A DNA stretch of 64,000 nucleotides from Mesorhizobium sp. M2A.F.Ca.ET.046.03.2.1 (GCF_003952425.1 NZ_CP034449.1:4452001-4516000), one strand, 5' to 3'; positions 16,988 to 26,933 are shown, numbered from the stretch's first letter. The notes: generated by a model from the sequence alone, not told the origin. Program-made: numbers and translations.

Positions 16988-17881
16988 ATGAGCAACAGCG
17001 AACGCCCGAATCAGCTTTTCCGCAACCTGAACGCCAAGATCGCGTCGATCCCGATGATCCTGACGGCTCTGGTGGTGTTCGTCGGCGGTACGGCCTGGAC
17101 GGTGCTCTATTCCTTCACCAATTCGAAGCTCCTGCCGCGGCTCAACTTCGTCGGGCTCGACCAGTACCACCGGCTCTGGTCGACATCGCGCTGGCTGGTC
17201 TCGATCGAGAACCTCTTGATCTATGGCGCGATCTCGCTGGTGTTCTCGCTGGTCATCGGCTTTCTGCTGGCGGCGCTTCTCGACCAGAAGATCCGGTTCG
17301 AGGACACGTTCCGCACCATCTTCCTCTATCCCTTCGCGCTGTCCTTCATTGTCACCGGGCTGGTCTGGCAATGGCTGCTCAATCCGGATTTCGGCGTGCA
17401 GCGCGTGGTGCGCGACCTCGGCTGGACGAGCTTCAGCTTCGACCCGCTCTACAATTCCAGCATCGTCATCTACGGCATTTCGATCGCCGCGCTCTGGCAG
17501 GGCACGGGGCTCATCATGTGCCTGATGCTCGCCGGCCTGCGCGGTATCGACGAGGACATCTGGAAGGCGGCGAGAGTGGACGGCATCCCCGCCTGGAAGA
17601 CCTATCTCTTCATCATCATCCCGATGATGCGGCCGGTCTTCATCACCACGCTGGTGATCATCGCCGCGGGCATCGTCAAGGTCTATGACCTCGTCGTGGC
17701 GCAGACCAGCGGCGGCCCCGGCATCGCCTCGGAAGTGCCGGCCAAATATGTCTATGACTACATGTTTTTCGCCCAGAATCTCGGCCAGGGTTTCGCCGCC
17801 TCGACCATGATGCTGCTTTCGGTGGTGATCGTCATCGTGCCCTGGGCCTATCTCGAATTCGGAGGCAAGAAACGTGGCTGA
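16988..17881 (+). CDS. CUT1 sugar ABC transporter permease (MalF-type)
   Basis: A 297-residue inner-membrane permease with six predicted helices. The cytoplasmic EAA loop is visible as EDIWKAARVDGIPAWKTYLF, which contacts the ATPase. It follows the binding-protein gene after 78 bases and overlaps the next permease gene by 8 bases, indicating translational coupling. Works with the proteins encoded at 17874 and 18803. Confidence 0.94.
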   Translation: MSNSERPNQLFRNLNAKIASIPMILTALVVFVGGTAWTVLYSFTNSKLLPRLNFVGLDQYHRLWSTSRWLVSIENLLIYGAISLVFSLVIGFLLAALLDQKIRFEDTFRTIFLYPFALSFIVTGLVWQWLLNPDFGVQRVVRDLGWTSFSFDPLYNSSIVIYGISIAALWQGTGLIMCLMLAGLRGIDEDIWKAARVDGIPAWKTYLFIIIPMMRPVFITTLVIIAAGIVKVYDLVVAQTSGGPGIASEVPAKYVYDYMFFAQNLGQGFAASTMMLLSVVIVIVPWAYLEFGGKKRG

Positions 17882-18806
17882 CGTCGCCTCCCTATCCCCC
17901 GGCGCCGAAGCGCTCAGGCGCGATGCCGCCGGCCCCAGCGGGCCGAAGCCGCGGCATGTGCTGTCGCGCCGCAACATCTTCCTCTACGGCACGCTCATCG
18001 TTGTCGCGCTCTATTATCTTCTGCCGCTTTACGTGATGATCGTCACATCGCTGAAGGGCATGCCCGAGATCCGCCTCGGCAACATTTTCTCGCCGCCGAT
18101 GGAGATCACCTTCGAGCCTTGGGTGAAGGCCTGGGCCACCGCCTGCACCGGGCTCAATTGCGACGGGCTGTCGCGCGGCTTCTGGAATTCGGTGCGCATC
18201 ACCGTGCCGTCGGTGCTGCTCTCGATCGCGATCGCCTCGGTGAACGGCTATGCCCTGGCCAACTGGCGCTTCAAGGGCGCCGACACCTTCTTCATCATCC
18301 TGATCGTCGGCGCCTTCATTCCCTATCAGGTGATGATCTATCCGATCGTCATCATCCTGCGCGAGATCGGCATCTACGGCTCGCTGACCGGGCTGGTGAT
18401 CGTGCATTCGATCTTCGGCATGCCGATCCTGACGCTGCTCTTCCGCAACTATTTCACCTCGATGCCCGAGGAATTGTTCCGCGCCGCGCGCGTCGACGGC
18501 GCCGGCTTCTGGGGCATCTACCTGCGCATCATGCTGCCGATGTCGCTGCCGATCTTCGTCGTCGCCATCATCCTGCAGGTGACCGGCATCTGGAACGACT
18601 TCCTGTTCGGCGTCGTCTACACGCGCCCCGACACCTATCCGATGACGGTGCAGCTCAACAACATCGTCAATTCGGTGCAAGGCGTGAAGGAATACAACGT
18701 CAACATGGCCGCAACCATCCTGACCGGGCTGGTTCCGCTCATCGTCTACTTCGTTTCCGGCAAGCTCTTCGTGCGCGGCATTGCCGCCGGCGCGGTGAAA
18801 GGATGA
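17874..18806 (+). CDS. CUT1 sugar ABC transporter permease (MalG-type)
   Basis: A 310-residue second permease starting at a GTG that overlaps the preceding gene by 8 bases. The EAA loop reads EELFRAARVDGAGFWGIYLR, with RIMLPMSLPIFVV following. An insertion of about 15 residues around TACTGLNCDGLSRGFWNS carries two cysteines in the periplasmic loop, as in GtsC-like permeases. The stop overlaps the ATG of the ATPase gene. Confidence 0.94.
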   Translation: MADVASLSPGAEALRRDAAGPSGPKPRHVLSRRNIFLYGTLIVVALYYLLPLYVMIVTSLKGMPEIRLGNIFSPPMEITFEPWVKAWATACTGLNCDGLSRGFWNSVRITVPSVLLSIAIASVNGYALANWRFKGADTFFIILIVGAFIPYQVMIYPIVIILREIGIYGSLTGLVIVHSIFGMPILTLLFRNYFTSMPEELFRAARVDGAGFWGIYLRIMLPMSLPIFVVAIILQVTGIWNDFLFGVVYTRPDTYPMTVQLNNIVNSVQGVKEYNVNMAATILTGLVPLIVYFVSGKLFVRGIAAGAVKG

Positions 18807-19903
18807 TGATGGACATCGCCAATCCCAGCGTTTCGATCCAGGACTTGTCGCTCAATTTCGGCGCCGTCTCGGTGCTGCAGACGCTCAACCTGGATGTCGC
18901 CGAGGGCGAGTTCATCGTGCTGCTCGGACCGTCCGGCTGCGGCAAGTCGACCTTGCTCAACTGCATCGCCGGTCTGCTCGACATTTCGGACGGCCGCATC
19001 TTCATCAAGGGCAAGAACGTCACCTGGGAAGAACCGAAGGATCGCGGCATCGGCATGGTGTTCCAGTCCTACGCGCTCTATCCGCAGATGACGGTGGAGA
19101 GGAACCTTTCCTTCGGCCTGCGTGTCGCCGGCGTGCCGAAGGACGAGATCGCCAAGCGCATCGCCCGCGCCGCCGAGATCCTGCAGATCGAGCCGCTTTT
19201 GCAGAGGAAGCCCTCGGCGCTTTCGGGCGGCCAGCGCCAGCGCGTTGCGATCGGGCGGGCGCTGGTACGCGACGTCGATGTCTTCCTGTTCGACGAGCCG
19301 CTCTCCAATCTCGACGCCAAGCTGCGTTCGGAATTGCGCGTCGAGATCAAGCTGTTGCACCGCCGCCTGCAGAACACGATGATCTACGTCACCCACGATC
19401 AGATCGAGGCGATGACGCTGGCCGATCGCATCGCGGTGATGAAGGGCGGCGTGATCCAGCAGCTAGATGCGCCGCAGACGATCTACAACCGCCCCGTCAA
19501 CCGCTTCGTCGCCGGCTTCCTCGGTTCGCCGGCGATGAATTTCATCGACGGCAGGCTGGAGAAGGACGGCGGCGACTGGCACTTTGCCGTGGAGGATGTA
19601 CGCATCCCGCTTGCGACCTATGCCTTCGAGAAGGAGCCGGCGCCAGGCCCCGCGGTGTTCGGCATCCGGCCCGAGCATGTCGCCTTCAACAGCGGCACGG
19701 GCTGGCCCTTCGCCGCGACGGCTAATGTCGAGGTCGTGGAGCCCATGGGTTCCGATACGCTGGTGTGGCTGAAACTCGGCGGGCAGAACTTCACCGTGCG
19801 CGTCACCTCCGAACGCACGCCGAAGAACGGGGATCCGGTCAGCGTCGGCTTCGATCCGATGCGCGCCTCGCTCTTCGACGCTCAAACAGGCAACCGAATT
19901 TAA
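18803..19903 (+). CDS. Sugar ABC transporter ATP-binding protein (MalK/UgpC-type)
   Basis: A 366-residue ATPase. Walker A is GPSGCGKST, signature LSGGQRQR, Walker B VFLFDEPLSNLDAKL, and switch histidine in THDQIEAM. The C-terminal TOBE-type regulatory domain includes VFGIRPEHVAF. Three consecutive ATG codons lie at the start; the first overlaps the permease stop (ATGA). It energises the two permeases upstream. Confidence 0.95.
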   Translation: MMMDIANPSVSIQDLSLNFGAVSVLQTLNLDVAEGEFIVLLGPSGCGKSTLLNCIAGLLDISDGRIFIKGKNVTWEEPKDRGIGMVFQSYALYPQMTVERNLSFGLRVAGVPKDEIAKRIARAAEILQIEPLLQRKPSALSGGQRQRVAIGRALVRDVDVFLFDEPLSNLDAKLRSELRVEIKLLHRRLQNTMIYVTHDQIEAMTLADRIAVMKGGVIQQLDAPQTIYNRPVNRFVAGFLGSPAMNFIDGRLEKDGGDWHFAVEDVRIPLATYAFEKEPAPGPAVFGIRPEHVAFNSGTGWPFAATANVEVVEPMGSDTLVWLKLGGQNFTVRVTSERTPKNGDPVSVGFDPMRASLFDAQTGNRI

Positions 19904-19934
19904 TCTCCCAGGACCAACCGAACGGACAGGACAG

Positions 19935-20687
19935 ATGAACTGGTCATTCCAACTCTACAGCGCCCGCAATTTCCAGCCATGGGACAGCGTGGTGAGAATG
20001 CTCGGCGAGCTCGGCTACAAGCAAGTGGAGGGTTTCGGCGGCGTCTATGACGACCCGAAAGCCTTCCGCGCCGAGCTCGACAAGAACGGGCTGGCGATGC
20101 CGACCGGGCATTTCTCGATCGACGCGCTGGAAAACGACTTCGGCGGCGTGCGCAAGATCGCCGACGCGCTCGGCATCACGCTGCTGGTCTGCCCCTATCT
20201 GATGCCCGACCAGCGTCCTTCCGACAGCGCCGGCTGGCGCGGCTTCGGCGAGCGCCTGGCCAAGGTGGGCGAGACGGCGAAAAAGGCTGGCTACGGCTTT
20301 GCCTGGCACAACCATGATTTCGAGTTCAAGGCGCTTGCCGACGGCTCGCTGCCGCAGGACCACATCCTGTCTGCCGCACCCGACATCGGCTGGGAAATGG
20401 ACGTCGCCTGGGTGCTGCGCGGCGGCGCCGATCCTCTGCCCTGGATCGAAAAACATGGCAAGCGCATCGTCGCCGTGCACGTCAAGGATATCGCCAAGCC
20501 CGGCGAGGGGCTGGACGAGGACGGCTGGTCCGATGTCGGCCACGGTACGATCGATTGGGCGGGCCTGTTCAAGACATTGCGCGCCAAGAGCGCGGCGCAG
20601 TATTTCATCATGGAACAGGACAATCCCAATGACATCGAGCGCTATGCCCGTCGCTCGATCGCGGCAGCCAAAAGCTGGCAGGAGTAA
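19935..20687 (+). CDS. Sugar phosphate isomerase/epimerase family protein
   Basis: A 250-residue xylose-isomerase-like TIM barrel. Metal-binding acids and histidines are visible in FAWHNHDFEF, DIGWEMDVAW, VAVHVKDIA and FIMEQDNPN. These enzymes isomerise or epimerise (keto-)sugars, often together with Gfo/Idh dehydrogenases as here. The next gene starts 5 bases after its stop, so both are in the transporter operon and probably process the imported sugar. The precise reaction is unknown. Confidence 0.9.
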   Translation: MNWSFQLYSARNFQPWDSVVRMLGELGYKQVEGFGGVYDDPKAFRAELDKNGLAMPTGHFSIDALENDFGGVRKIADALGITLLVCPYLMPDQRPSDSAGWRGFGERLAKVGETAKKAGYGFAWHNHDFEFKALADGSLPQDHILSAAPDIGWEMDVAWVLRGGADPLPWIEKHGKRIVAVHVKDIAKPGEGLDEDGWSDVGHGTIDWAGLFKTLRAKSAAQYFIMEQDNPNDIERYARRSIAAAKSWQE

Positions 20688-20692
20688 TTGAA

Positions 20693-21835
20693 ATGGCAGA
20701 CAAGCTTGGCGTCGGCGTCATCGGCTGCGGCAACATATCAAAGGCATATTTCTCGCTGGCGCCGCTGTTCCGCGGCATCAAGATGCGCGCCTGCGCGGAC
20801 ATCAACATGGACGCGGCGAAAGCGCGGGCAAAGGAGTTCAAGCTGCGCGCCGAGACGGTCAACGACCTTCTCAAGGATGACGAGATCGACATCATCGTCA
20901 ATCTCACCATTCCGGCGGTGCATTACGAAGTGTCGAGGCAGGCGCTCGACGCCGGCAAGCATGTCTATTCGGAAAAACCTTTCGTTCTGTCGATCGAGGA
21001 AGGACTCGACCTCAAGAAACGGGCCGAGAAGAAGGGCCTGCGCATCGGTTCGGCGCCGGATACGTTCCTCGGCGGCGCGCACCAGCTGGCGCGCGAGCTG
21101 ATCGACAGCGGCAAGCTCGGCAAGATCACCAGCGGCACCTGTCATGTGATGGGCCACGGCATGGAGCACTGGCATCCCAATCCGGACTTCTTTTTCCAGC
21201 CGGGCGCCGGCCCGGTGCTCGACATCGGACCTTACTACGTCACCAACCTGATCCAGCTGATCGGGCCGGTGAAACAGGTGGCGGCCTTCGCAACGACCCC
21301 GGCGAAGGTGCGGACGATCAGCTCCAAACCGCGCGCGGGCGAAAAAATCCCGGTCAACACGCCGACCACGATCCATGCGCTGCTCGAATTCGCCAACGGC
21401 GCGGTGATAACGCTCAACACCTCCTGGGACGTCTGGAGTCATGGCCACGCGCCGATGGAGCTCTATGGCGAATTGGGCACCGTCTTCGTGCCGGACCCGA
21501 ATTTCTTCGGCGGCGAGGTACGCTTCACCGACGCGGCCAAGCCGGTGAAGAAGCTGCCGAAATGGAACCACCCGTTCGGCGTGCCGAACGAGATGCACGG
21601 CCAGGGCATGATGGCCAATTACCGCACCGCCGGTCTTGCCGACATGGCGATCGCAATCGCCGAAGGGCGGCCGCACCGCTGCTCGATGGAGCTGGCGCTG
21701 CACGCCGTCGACGTGATGACCGGCATCCTGCGTTCCGGCGAAAGCGGCAAATACGTCACCATGCAGACGACCTGCGAGCGGCCGGCCGCGCTCGGCGTCA
21801 AGGACGCGAAGGCGCTGCTGGCCAAGAAAAACTAG
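20693..21835 (+). CDS. Gfo/Idh/MocA-family oxidoreductase
   Basis: A 380-residue NAD(P)-dependent sugar dehydrogenase. The N-terminal Rossmann fold starts LGVGVIGCGNISKAYF. The family EKP motif is present as HVYSEKPFVLS, and the substrate domain includes GPVLDIGPYYVTNLIQL. It probably oxidises the imported sugar or its isomer produced by the preceding enzyme. Last gene of the LacI-controlled operon; a hairpin follows immediately. Confidence 0.92.
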   Translation: MADKLGVGVIGCGNISKAYFSLAPLFRGIKMRACADINMDAAKARAKEFKLRAETVNDLLKDDEIDIIVNLTIPAVHYEVSRQALDAGKHVYSEKPFVLSIEEGLDLKKRAEKKGLRIGSAPDTFLGGAHQLARELIDSGKLGKITSGTCHVMGHGMEHWHPNPDFFFQPGAGPVLDIGPYYVTNLIQLIGPVKQVAAFATTPAKVRTISSKPRAGEKIPVNTPTTIHALLEFANGAVITLNTSWDVWSHGHAPMELYGELGTVFVPDPNFFGGEVRFTDAAKPVKKLPKWNHPFGVPNEMHGQGMMANYRTAGLADMAIAIAEGRPHRCSMELALHAVDVMTGILRSGESGKYVTMQTTCERPAALGVKDAKALLAKKN

Positions 21836-21843
21836 GTGGCAAC

Positions 21844-21869
21844 CCCTCCCCGTTTCGGCGGGGAGAGGG
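21844..21869. terminator. GC-rich hairpin at end of the sugar operon
   Basis: CCCTCCCCG and CGGGGAGAGGG form a stem around a short loop 8 bases after the dehydrogenase stop. There is no T-run, so it is either a factor-dependent terminator/mRNA-stabilising hairpin or part of a dispersed repeat. Confidence 0.45.
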
Positions 21870-21910
21870 TAAGGGTAGGGGCAAGCATCGATTCAATTGA
21901 CCCCTGAGCC

Positions 21911-21959
21911 GAGCATGAAGTCGCCCGAAAACCGCTCCGCACTTTTCGGCTTCATGCTC
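21911..21959. repeat. Intergenic palindrome, GAGCATGAA type
   Basis: Arms GAGCATGAA and TTCATGCTC enclose CCCGAAAA and TTTTCGG segments. It belongs to the same structural type as the palindromes at 32708, 43250, 45810 and 57351. It lies upstream of the aldo-keto reductase gene and may terminate the preceding operon. Confidence 0.7.
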
Positions 21960-22002
21960 TAGCGGCGCTCGCGGCGCCGCTTCGATCCCGAGGATTTTTC
22001 CC

Positions 22003-23049
22003 ATGCCCTATGTCGCCGCCGAGAACCGCTACGAAAAGATGATCTATAACCGCTGCGGCCGCTCCGGCCTCAAGCTGCCGGCGATCTCGCTCGGGCTGTG
22101 GCACAATTTCGGCAACGACACGCCGCACCGGACCAAGCAGGCGATCGTGCGCAAGGCCTTCGACCTCGGCATCACGCATTTCGATCTCGCCAACAATTAC
22201 GGTCCGCCGCCCGGCTCGGCGGAGACCGCGTTCGGCGAGATCCTGCGCACCGATTTCGCCGCCTATCGCGACGAGATGATCATCTCGACCAAGGCCGGCT
22301 ACGAGATGTGGGCGGGTCCCTATGGCGAATGGGGCAGCCGCAAATATGTGCTGGCGAGCCTCGACCAGAGCCTGAAGCGTATGGGGCTCGACTATGTCGA
22401 TATCTTCTATTCGCACCGCTTCGACCCGGAAACGCCGCTCGAGGAAACCATGGGCGCGCTCGACCACGCGGTGCGCTCGGGCAAGGCGCTTTATGCCGGC
22501 ATCTCGTCCTACAACTCGCAGCGCACCCGCGAGGCGGCCGATATTCTGCGGCAGCTCGGCACCCCTTGCCTGATCCACCAGCCGAGCTATTCGATGCTCA
22601 ACCGCTGGGTCGAGGAGGACGGGCTGCTCGACACGCTGGAGGGGCTGGGCATCGGCTCGATCGTCTTCTCGCCGCTGGCGCAAGGCATGCTGACCGACAA
22701 ATATCTCGGCGGCATCCCCGAGGGCAGCCGCGCATCCCAGGGCAAGTCGCTCAGGCAGGCCTTCATCAACGACAAGTCGATCGCCAACATCAAGGCGCTC
22801 AACGCCATTGCCACTCGCCGCGGCCAGACGCTGGCGCAGATGGCGCTGGCCTGGGTGCTGCGCAAGGGCCGCGTGACCACGGCCCTGATCGGCGCCAGCC
22901 GGCCGGAACAGGTCGAGGATTGCGTCGGCGCGCTCAAGGCGCTCGAGTTCTCCGATGCCGAGCTTGGCGAGATCGATACTTACGCGCGTGAGTCCGACAT
23001 CAACCTCTGGGCGGCTTCCGCCGAACGCAAAGGGCCGCCGCGCAAGTAG
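22003..23049 (+). CDS. Aldo/keto reductase, YghZ/glyceraldehyde-phosphate reductase type
   Basis: A 348-residue NADPH-dependent reductase. The catalytic tetrad is visible: D and Y in FDLANNYGPP, K in ISTKAGYEMW and H in FYSHRFDPE. The family extension WAGPYGEWGSRKY matches the L-glyceraldehyde 3-phosphate reductase subgroup. It is 167 bases downstream of the sugar operon, beyond two hairpins, so it may be a separate unit. It probably detoxifies sugar-derived aldehydes or reduces a sugar intermediate. Confidence 0.9.
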   Translation: MPYVAAENRYEKMIYNRCGRSGLKLPAISLGLWHNFGNDTPHRTKQAIVRKAFDLGITHFDLANNYGPPPGSAETAFGEILRTDFAAYRDEMIISTKAGYEMWAGPYGEWGSRKYVLASLDQSLKRMGLDYVDIFYSHRFDPETPLEETMGALDHAVRSGKALYAGISSYNSQRTREAADILRQLGTPCLIHQPSYSMLNRWVEEDGLLDTLEGLGIGSIVFSPLAQGMLTDKYLGGIPEGSRASQGKSLRQAFINDKSIANIKALNAIATRRGQTLAQMALAWVLRKGRVTTALIGASRPEQVEDCVGALKALEFSDAELGEIDTYARESDINLWAASAERKGPPRK

Positions 23050-23198
23050 CGGTTAGCCGGCGAACCGTCTCGCCCGACCTGTGCCTGAGGAGACGCGCTG
23101 CGGAAACAGTGGCAAAATCGCTCGTTCGTCGCTATCTCAGGGGAAATTGAAGTCCTTGGCATGCGGTCGCGCGTGCAAGCGTCGATTGGGCGAACAAG

Positions 23199-23603
23199 AT
23201 GACGGCAAGAGATGCGCTGACCAAGAACCAGCTCTGCGTGCTCGAGAAGCTAGAGGCGTCCAGCGGGCCGCTCAGCGCCTATACGCTGCTCGACCAGTTG
23301 CGCGAGCGCGGTTTTCGCGCGCCGCTGCAGGTCTACCGGGCGCTCGACACGCTGGTGAAGTCCGGCTTCGTGCACCGGCTGGAAAGCCTCAATTCCTTCG
23401 TCGCCTGCGCCGAGCCGCACGACCACAGCCATTCGATGACCGCCTTCGCCATCTGCGACAATTGCGGCCAGGTGACCGAAATGTCCGACCACGACGTCGG
23501 CCATCGGTTGGACGAATGGGTGCGCTCGACGGGATTCGCGGCCAAGAAGGCGGTGATCGAGTTTCGCGGCGTTTGCGCGAAGTGCAGGGCCGAGGCTGCG
23601 TAA
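23199..23603 (+). CDS. Fur-family metalloregulator, Zur-like
   Basis: A 134-residue Fur-superfamily repressor. The winged helix is followed by a zinc-binding region with HDHSHSMTAFAICDNCGQV and a second CAKC pair at the C-terminus (C-x2-C twice). The AYTLLDQLRERGFRAPLQVY pattern resembles Zur proteins more than Fur or PerR. No zinc transporter gene is adjacent, so the target assignment rests only on sequence similarity. Confidence 0.82.
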   Translation: MTARDALTKNQLCVLEKLEASSGPLSAYTLLDQLRERGFRAPLQVYRALDTLVKSGFVHRLESLNSFVACAEPHDHSHSMTAFAICDNCGQVTEMSDHDVGHRLDEWVRSTGFAAKKAVIEFRGVCAKCRAEAA

Positions 23604-23635
23604 GTATCAGCTAGCCGGTTGACGCCGGCGCGGAG

Positions 23636-23794
23636 CCCCCCTCTCTGTCCTGCCGGACATCTCCCCCTCAAGGGGGAGATCAGCCGTAGTCACGGCTTTC
23701 GCCAATCTTCAAACGTTGCAAGACGAGCGCCGGCGCCGGAACCGCCAATCTCCCCCCTTGAGGGGGAGATGTCCGGCAGGACAGAGAGGGGGGG
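23636..23794. repeat. Inverted repeat with CTCCCCC arms between convergent genes
   Basis: The left arm (23636-23680) and right arm (23748-23794) are near-perfect reverse complements containing CTCTCTGTCCTGCCGGACAT and its complement. Each arm also holds its own small palindrome (ATCTCCCCCT/AGGGGGAGAT). It lies between the Zur-like gene and polA and may serve as a bidirectional terminator. It looks like a dispersed rhizobial intergenic element. Confidence 0.8.
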
Positions 23795-23825
23795 CGACGG
23801 ATCGCGGCGCCTCTCGGCATGCCGC

Positions 23826-26789
23826 CTAATGCGCCTCGTCCCAATTGTCCGCCGCCCGGGCGTCGACATGCAGCGGCACCGACATTGAGACCGCCGGCAT
23901 CGGCGCGTTTTCCATGACCCGGCGCACGACGGGGATAGTCGCTTCGACTTCCGCTTCCACCGTTTCGAAGATCAGTTCGTCATGCACCTGCAGCAGCATG
24001 CGGGCCGAGAGTTTCGCTTTCTCCAGCGCCTCTTCCATATGCACCATGGCGCGGCGGATGATGTCTGCGGCGGTGCCCTGCAGCCTGGCGTTGATCGAGG
24101 CGCGCTCGTTGAAGGCGCGGACCGACGGGTTGGAGGATCGTATCTCCGGATAGTGGATGCGCCGGCCGAAGATGGTTTGCACGAAGCCGTTTTCCCGCGC
24201 GTAGGCCTTGGTTTCCTCGATATAGTCGCGGATGCCCGGGAAGCGCTCGAAATAGCGCTTGATGTAGGCGCCGGCCTCGTCGCGCGGGATCGACAATTGG
24301 TTGGCGAGGCCGAAGGCCGAGATGCCGTAGATGATGCCGAAGTTGATCGCCTTGGCACGCCGGCGCACCTCCGAAGGCATGCCTTCGACCGGCACGTTGA
24401 ACATTTCCGACGCGGTGATGGCATGGATGTCGGCGCCGTCGGCGAAGGCCTGCTTGAGCTGCGGGATCTCGGCGACATGGGCAAGCACGCGCAGCTCGAT
24501 CTGGCTATAGTCGGCCGAGACCAGCTTGTGGCCCTTCTCGGCGATGAAGGCGGTCCTGATCTTGCGGCCCTCGGCGGTGCGCACCGGAATATTCTGGAGG
24601 TTGGGATCGGAGGATGACAAGCGGCCCGTGGTCGTCGCGGCGAGCGCGTATGAGGTATGCACGCGGTTGGTGCCGGGGTTGATGAAACCGGGCAGCGCGT
24701 CGGTATAGGTCGACTTCAGCTTGGTGAGCTGGCGCCAGTCGACGATCTTGCGCGGCAGCTCATGGCCTTCGGCGGCGAGGTCTTCCAGCAGCTGCGCCGA
24801 GGTCGACCATTGCCCCGTCTTGGTCTTCGAGCCGCCCGGCAGGCCCATCTTGCCGAACAATATGTCGCCCAGCTGTTTGGGCGAGCCGATGTTGATGCGC
24901 TCGCCGACGATGCCGTAGATCTCTTCCTCGACGCGGGCGGCGCCCTGCGCCAGCTCGCCCGAAAGCCTAGACAGGATCTGCCGGTCGACCGAGATGCCGC
25001 GCTGCTCCATGCGGGCAAGCACCGGCACGAGCGGACGTTCCAGCCGCTCGTAGACGGAAACGAGGCCCTTGGCGGCGAGCCGGGGCTTCAGCAATTGCCA
25101 CAGCCGCAGAGCCAGATCGGCCTGTTCGCCGGCATAGGCGGTCGCGCGCTCGATATCGACCTGGTCGAAGCCGATGGCGCTCTTGCCCGAGCCGGCCAGT
25201 TCCTTCTTCGAGGCCGGCGCGTGTCCCAGCCATTTCTCCGACAGCGAGGCGAGGTCGTGACCGCCGGACGTGCCGGCGTCGAGCACGTAGGAGATCAGCA
25301 TCGTGTCGTCGAACGGTCCGACCTCGATGCCGTGCCGGCTCATCACGACGATGTCGTATTTCATGTCCTGCACGATTTTGAGGACCGACCGGTCCTCGAG
25401 CAGCGGCTTGAGCAGCGCCAGCGCCTCGCGGACCGGGATCTGGTTCTCCAGCATGCCGCCGCCAAGCAGGTCGCCATTGCCGTTCTTGTGGGCAAGCGGC
25501 ACGTAGACGGCGCGGCCCGGCGCGACCGCCATGGACAGGCCGATGAGATCGGCCTGCATCGGGTCGGACGAGCTGGTCTCGGCGTCAAAAGCGAGGATGC
25601 CGGCCTCGCGGGCTTCGGCTATCCAGGCTTTCAGCGCGGCCGCATCGCGGATGGGCGCATAGGCCGAAGGGTCGATCTTGCTCGCCGAGGCTTGTTCCAG
25701 CCGCAGCGCCGAAAGGAGCGATGGGGTGTCGCCCTGCGGCGGCGCGTCCTCGCCCCTCGTGGCTGGCGAGGCGGGCTTCGCGTCGCCGTTTGATTGAGGC
25801 ACTGCCTGCCTTTGCGGCGCGCTGGCGCCGACATCGGGGCCGTGCGCGGCATCGGCGCGCTCGACGATGACGGCGGAAGCCTGGACGTCGCCGATCTCGG
25901 TCGCGGTCGCCTCGGCGACGCGTCGCGTTAGCGTGGTGAATTCCATGGTCTTCAGGAAGCCGATCAGCTTCGGTCCGTCCGGCGCGTGCAGCACCAGGTC
26001 GTCCAACCCCTCCTTCAGCGGCACATCGTTCTTCAGCGTCACCAGCTGACGCGAGATGCGGGCCTTGTCGGCATTGGCGATGATGGTCTCGCGCCGCTTG
26101 TCCTGCTTGATCTCGGAGGCACGCGCCAGCAGCCCATCAAGGTCGCCGAACTGTTCCAGGAGCTGCGCCGCGGTCTTCGGGCCGATGCCGGGCACGCCCG
26201 GAACGTTGTCGACCGAGTCGCCGGTGAGCGCCTGCAGGTCGATCATCTTTTCCGGCGGCACACCCCATTTCTCGATCACTTCGGGAATGCCGATCTGGCG
26301 GTCCTTCATCGGGTCGTACATGCCGACCGTCGGGCCGACCAGCTGCATCAGGTCCTTGTCGGAGGAAATGATGGTGGTGTCGGCGTCGACCTCGCAGGCC
26401 AGCCGGCAATAGGTTGCGATGATGTCGTCGGCCTCGAAACCCTCCATCTCGATGCAGGGCAGGTTGAAGGCCACCGTCGCCTGGCGGATCAGCCCGAATT
26501 GCGGGATCAGGTCTTCCGGCGGCGCCGAGCGGTTCGCCTTGTATTCCGGGTAGAGATCGCTGCGGAACGTCTTCGAGGAATAGTCGAAAATGACGGCGAA
26601 ATGCGTCGGCACGATGCCCACATTGGTGTTGCGGGCGTCCTGCATCAGCTTCCAAACCATGTTGCAGAAGCCAAGCACGGCGCTGGTCGGCAGGCCGTCG
26701 GATTTGCGGTTGAGCGGCGGCAGCGCGTGGTAGGCGCGGAAAATGTAGCCGGAGCCGTCGACGAGGAAGAGGTGGTCGCCTTTTTTCAT
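23826..26789 (-). CDS. polA: DNA polymerase I
   Basis: A 987-residue enzyme for Okazaki-fragment processing and repair. The 5'-3' exonuclease domain covers about residues 1-300 (FLVDGSGYIFRAYHALPP). A proofreading 3'-5' exonuclease follows, with ILAFDAETSS and YAGEQAD retained, so it is probably active. The polymerase domain has motif A SADYSQIELRVLAH, motif B RRRAKAINFGIIYG and motif C LQVHDELIFE. I start at the ATG at 26789; the frame remains open about 14 codons upstream. A linker of low conservation occurs at about residues 320-390. Confidence 0.97.
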   Translation of the reverse strand: MKKGDHLFLVDGSGYIFRAYHALPPLNRKSDGLPTSAVLGFCNMVWKLMQDARNTNVGIVPTHFAVIFDYSSKTFRSDLYPEYKANRSAPPEDLIPQFGLIRQATVAFNLPCIEMEGFEADDIIATYCRLACEVDADTTIISSDKDLMQLVGPTVGMYDPMKDRQIGIPEVIEKWGVPPEKMIDLQALTGDSVDNVPGVPGIGPKTAAQLLEQFGDLDGLLARASEIKQDKRRETIIANADKARISRQLVTLKNDVPLKEGLDDLVLHAPDGPKLIGFLKTMEFTTLTRRVAEATATEIGDVQASAVIVERADAAHGPDVGASAPQRQAVPQSNGDAKPASPATRGEDAPPQGDTPSLLSALRLEQASASKIDPSAYAPIRDAAALKAWIAEAREAGILAFDAETSSSDPMQADLIGLSMAVAPGRAVYVPLAHKNGNGDLLGGGMLENQIPVREALALLKPLLEDRSVLKIVQDMKYDIVVMSRHGIEVGPFDDTMLISYVLDAGTSGGHDLASLSEKWLGHAPASKKELAGSGKSAIGFDQVDIERATAYAGEQADLALRLWQLLKPRLAAKGLVSVYERLERPLVPVLARMEQRGISVDRQILSRLSGELAQGAARVEEEIYGIVGERINIGSPKQLGDILFGKMGLPGGSKTKTGQWSTSAQLLEDLAAEGHELPRKIVDWRQLTKLKSTYTDALPGFINPGTNRVHTSYALAATTTGRLSSSDPNLQNIPVRTAEGRKIRTAFIAEKGHKLVSADYSQIELRVLAHVAEIPQLKQAFADGADIHAITASEMFNVPVEGMPSEVRRRAKAINFGIIYGISAFGLANQLSIPRDEAGAYIKRYFERFPGIRDYIEETKAYARENGFVQTIFGRRIHYPEIRSSNPSVRAFNERASINARLQGTAADIIRRAMVHMEEALEKAKLSARMLLQVHDELIFETVEAEVEATIPVVRRVMENAPMPAVSMSVPLHVDARAADNWDEAH

Positions 26790-26933
26790 GCCGGCAGGGA
26801 TAGCGCGGCCAGCCTTCGCGGTCCATGCCAAAGGCTGCGGAACCCACCGGTTCGGGCAACACCCCTGACAGATGCTGTCCGGCCGGAAATTGGGCGCTCA
26901 CGGGCATGTTACAAAAGTGTAATTTTCATGCCC

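Noticed and set aside
24657..25793. A 378-codon plus-strand frame inside polA
   Set aside because: Antisense shadow of DNA polymerase I; no domain and no ribosome-binding site.
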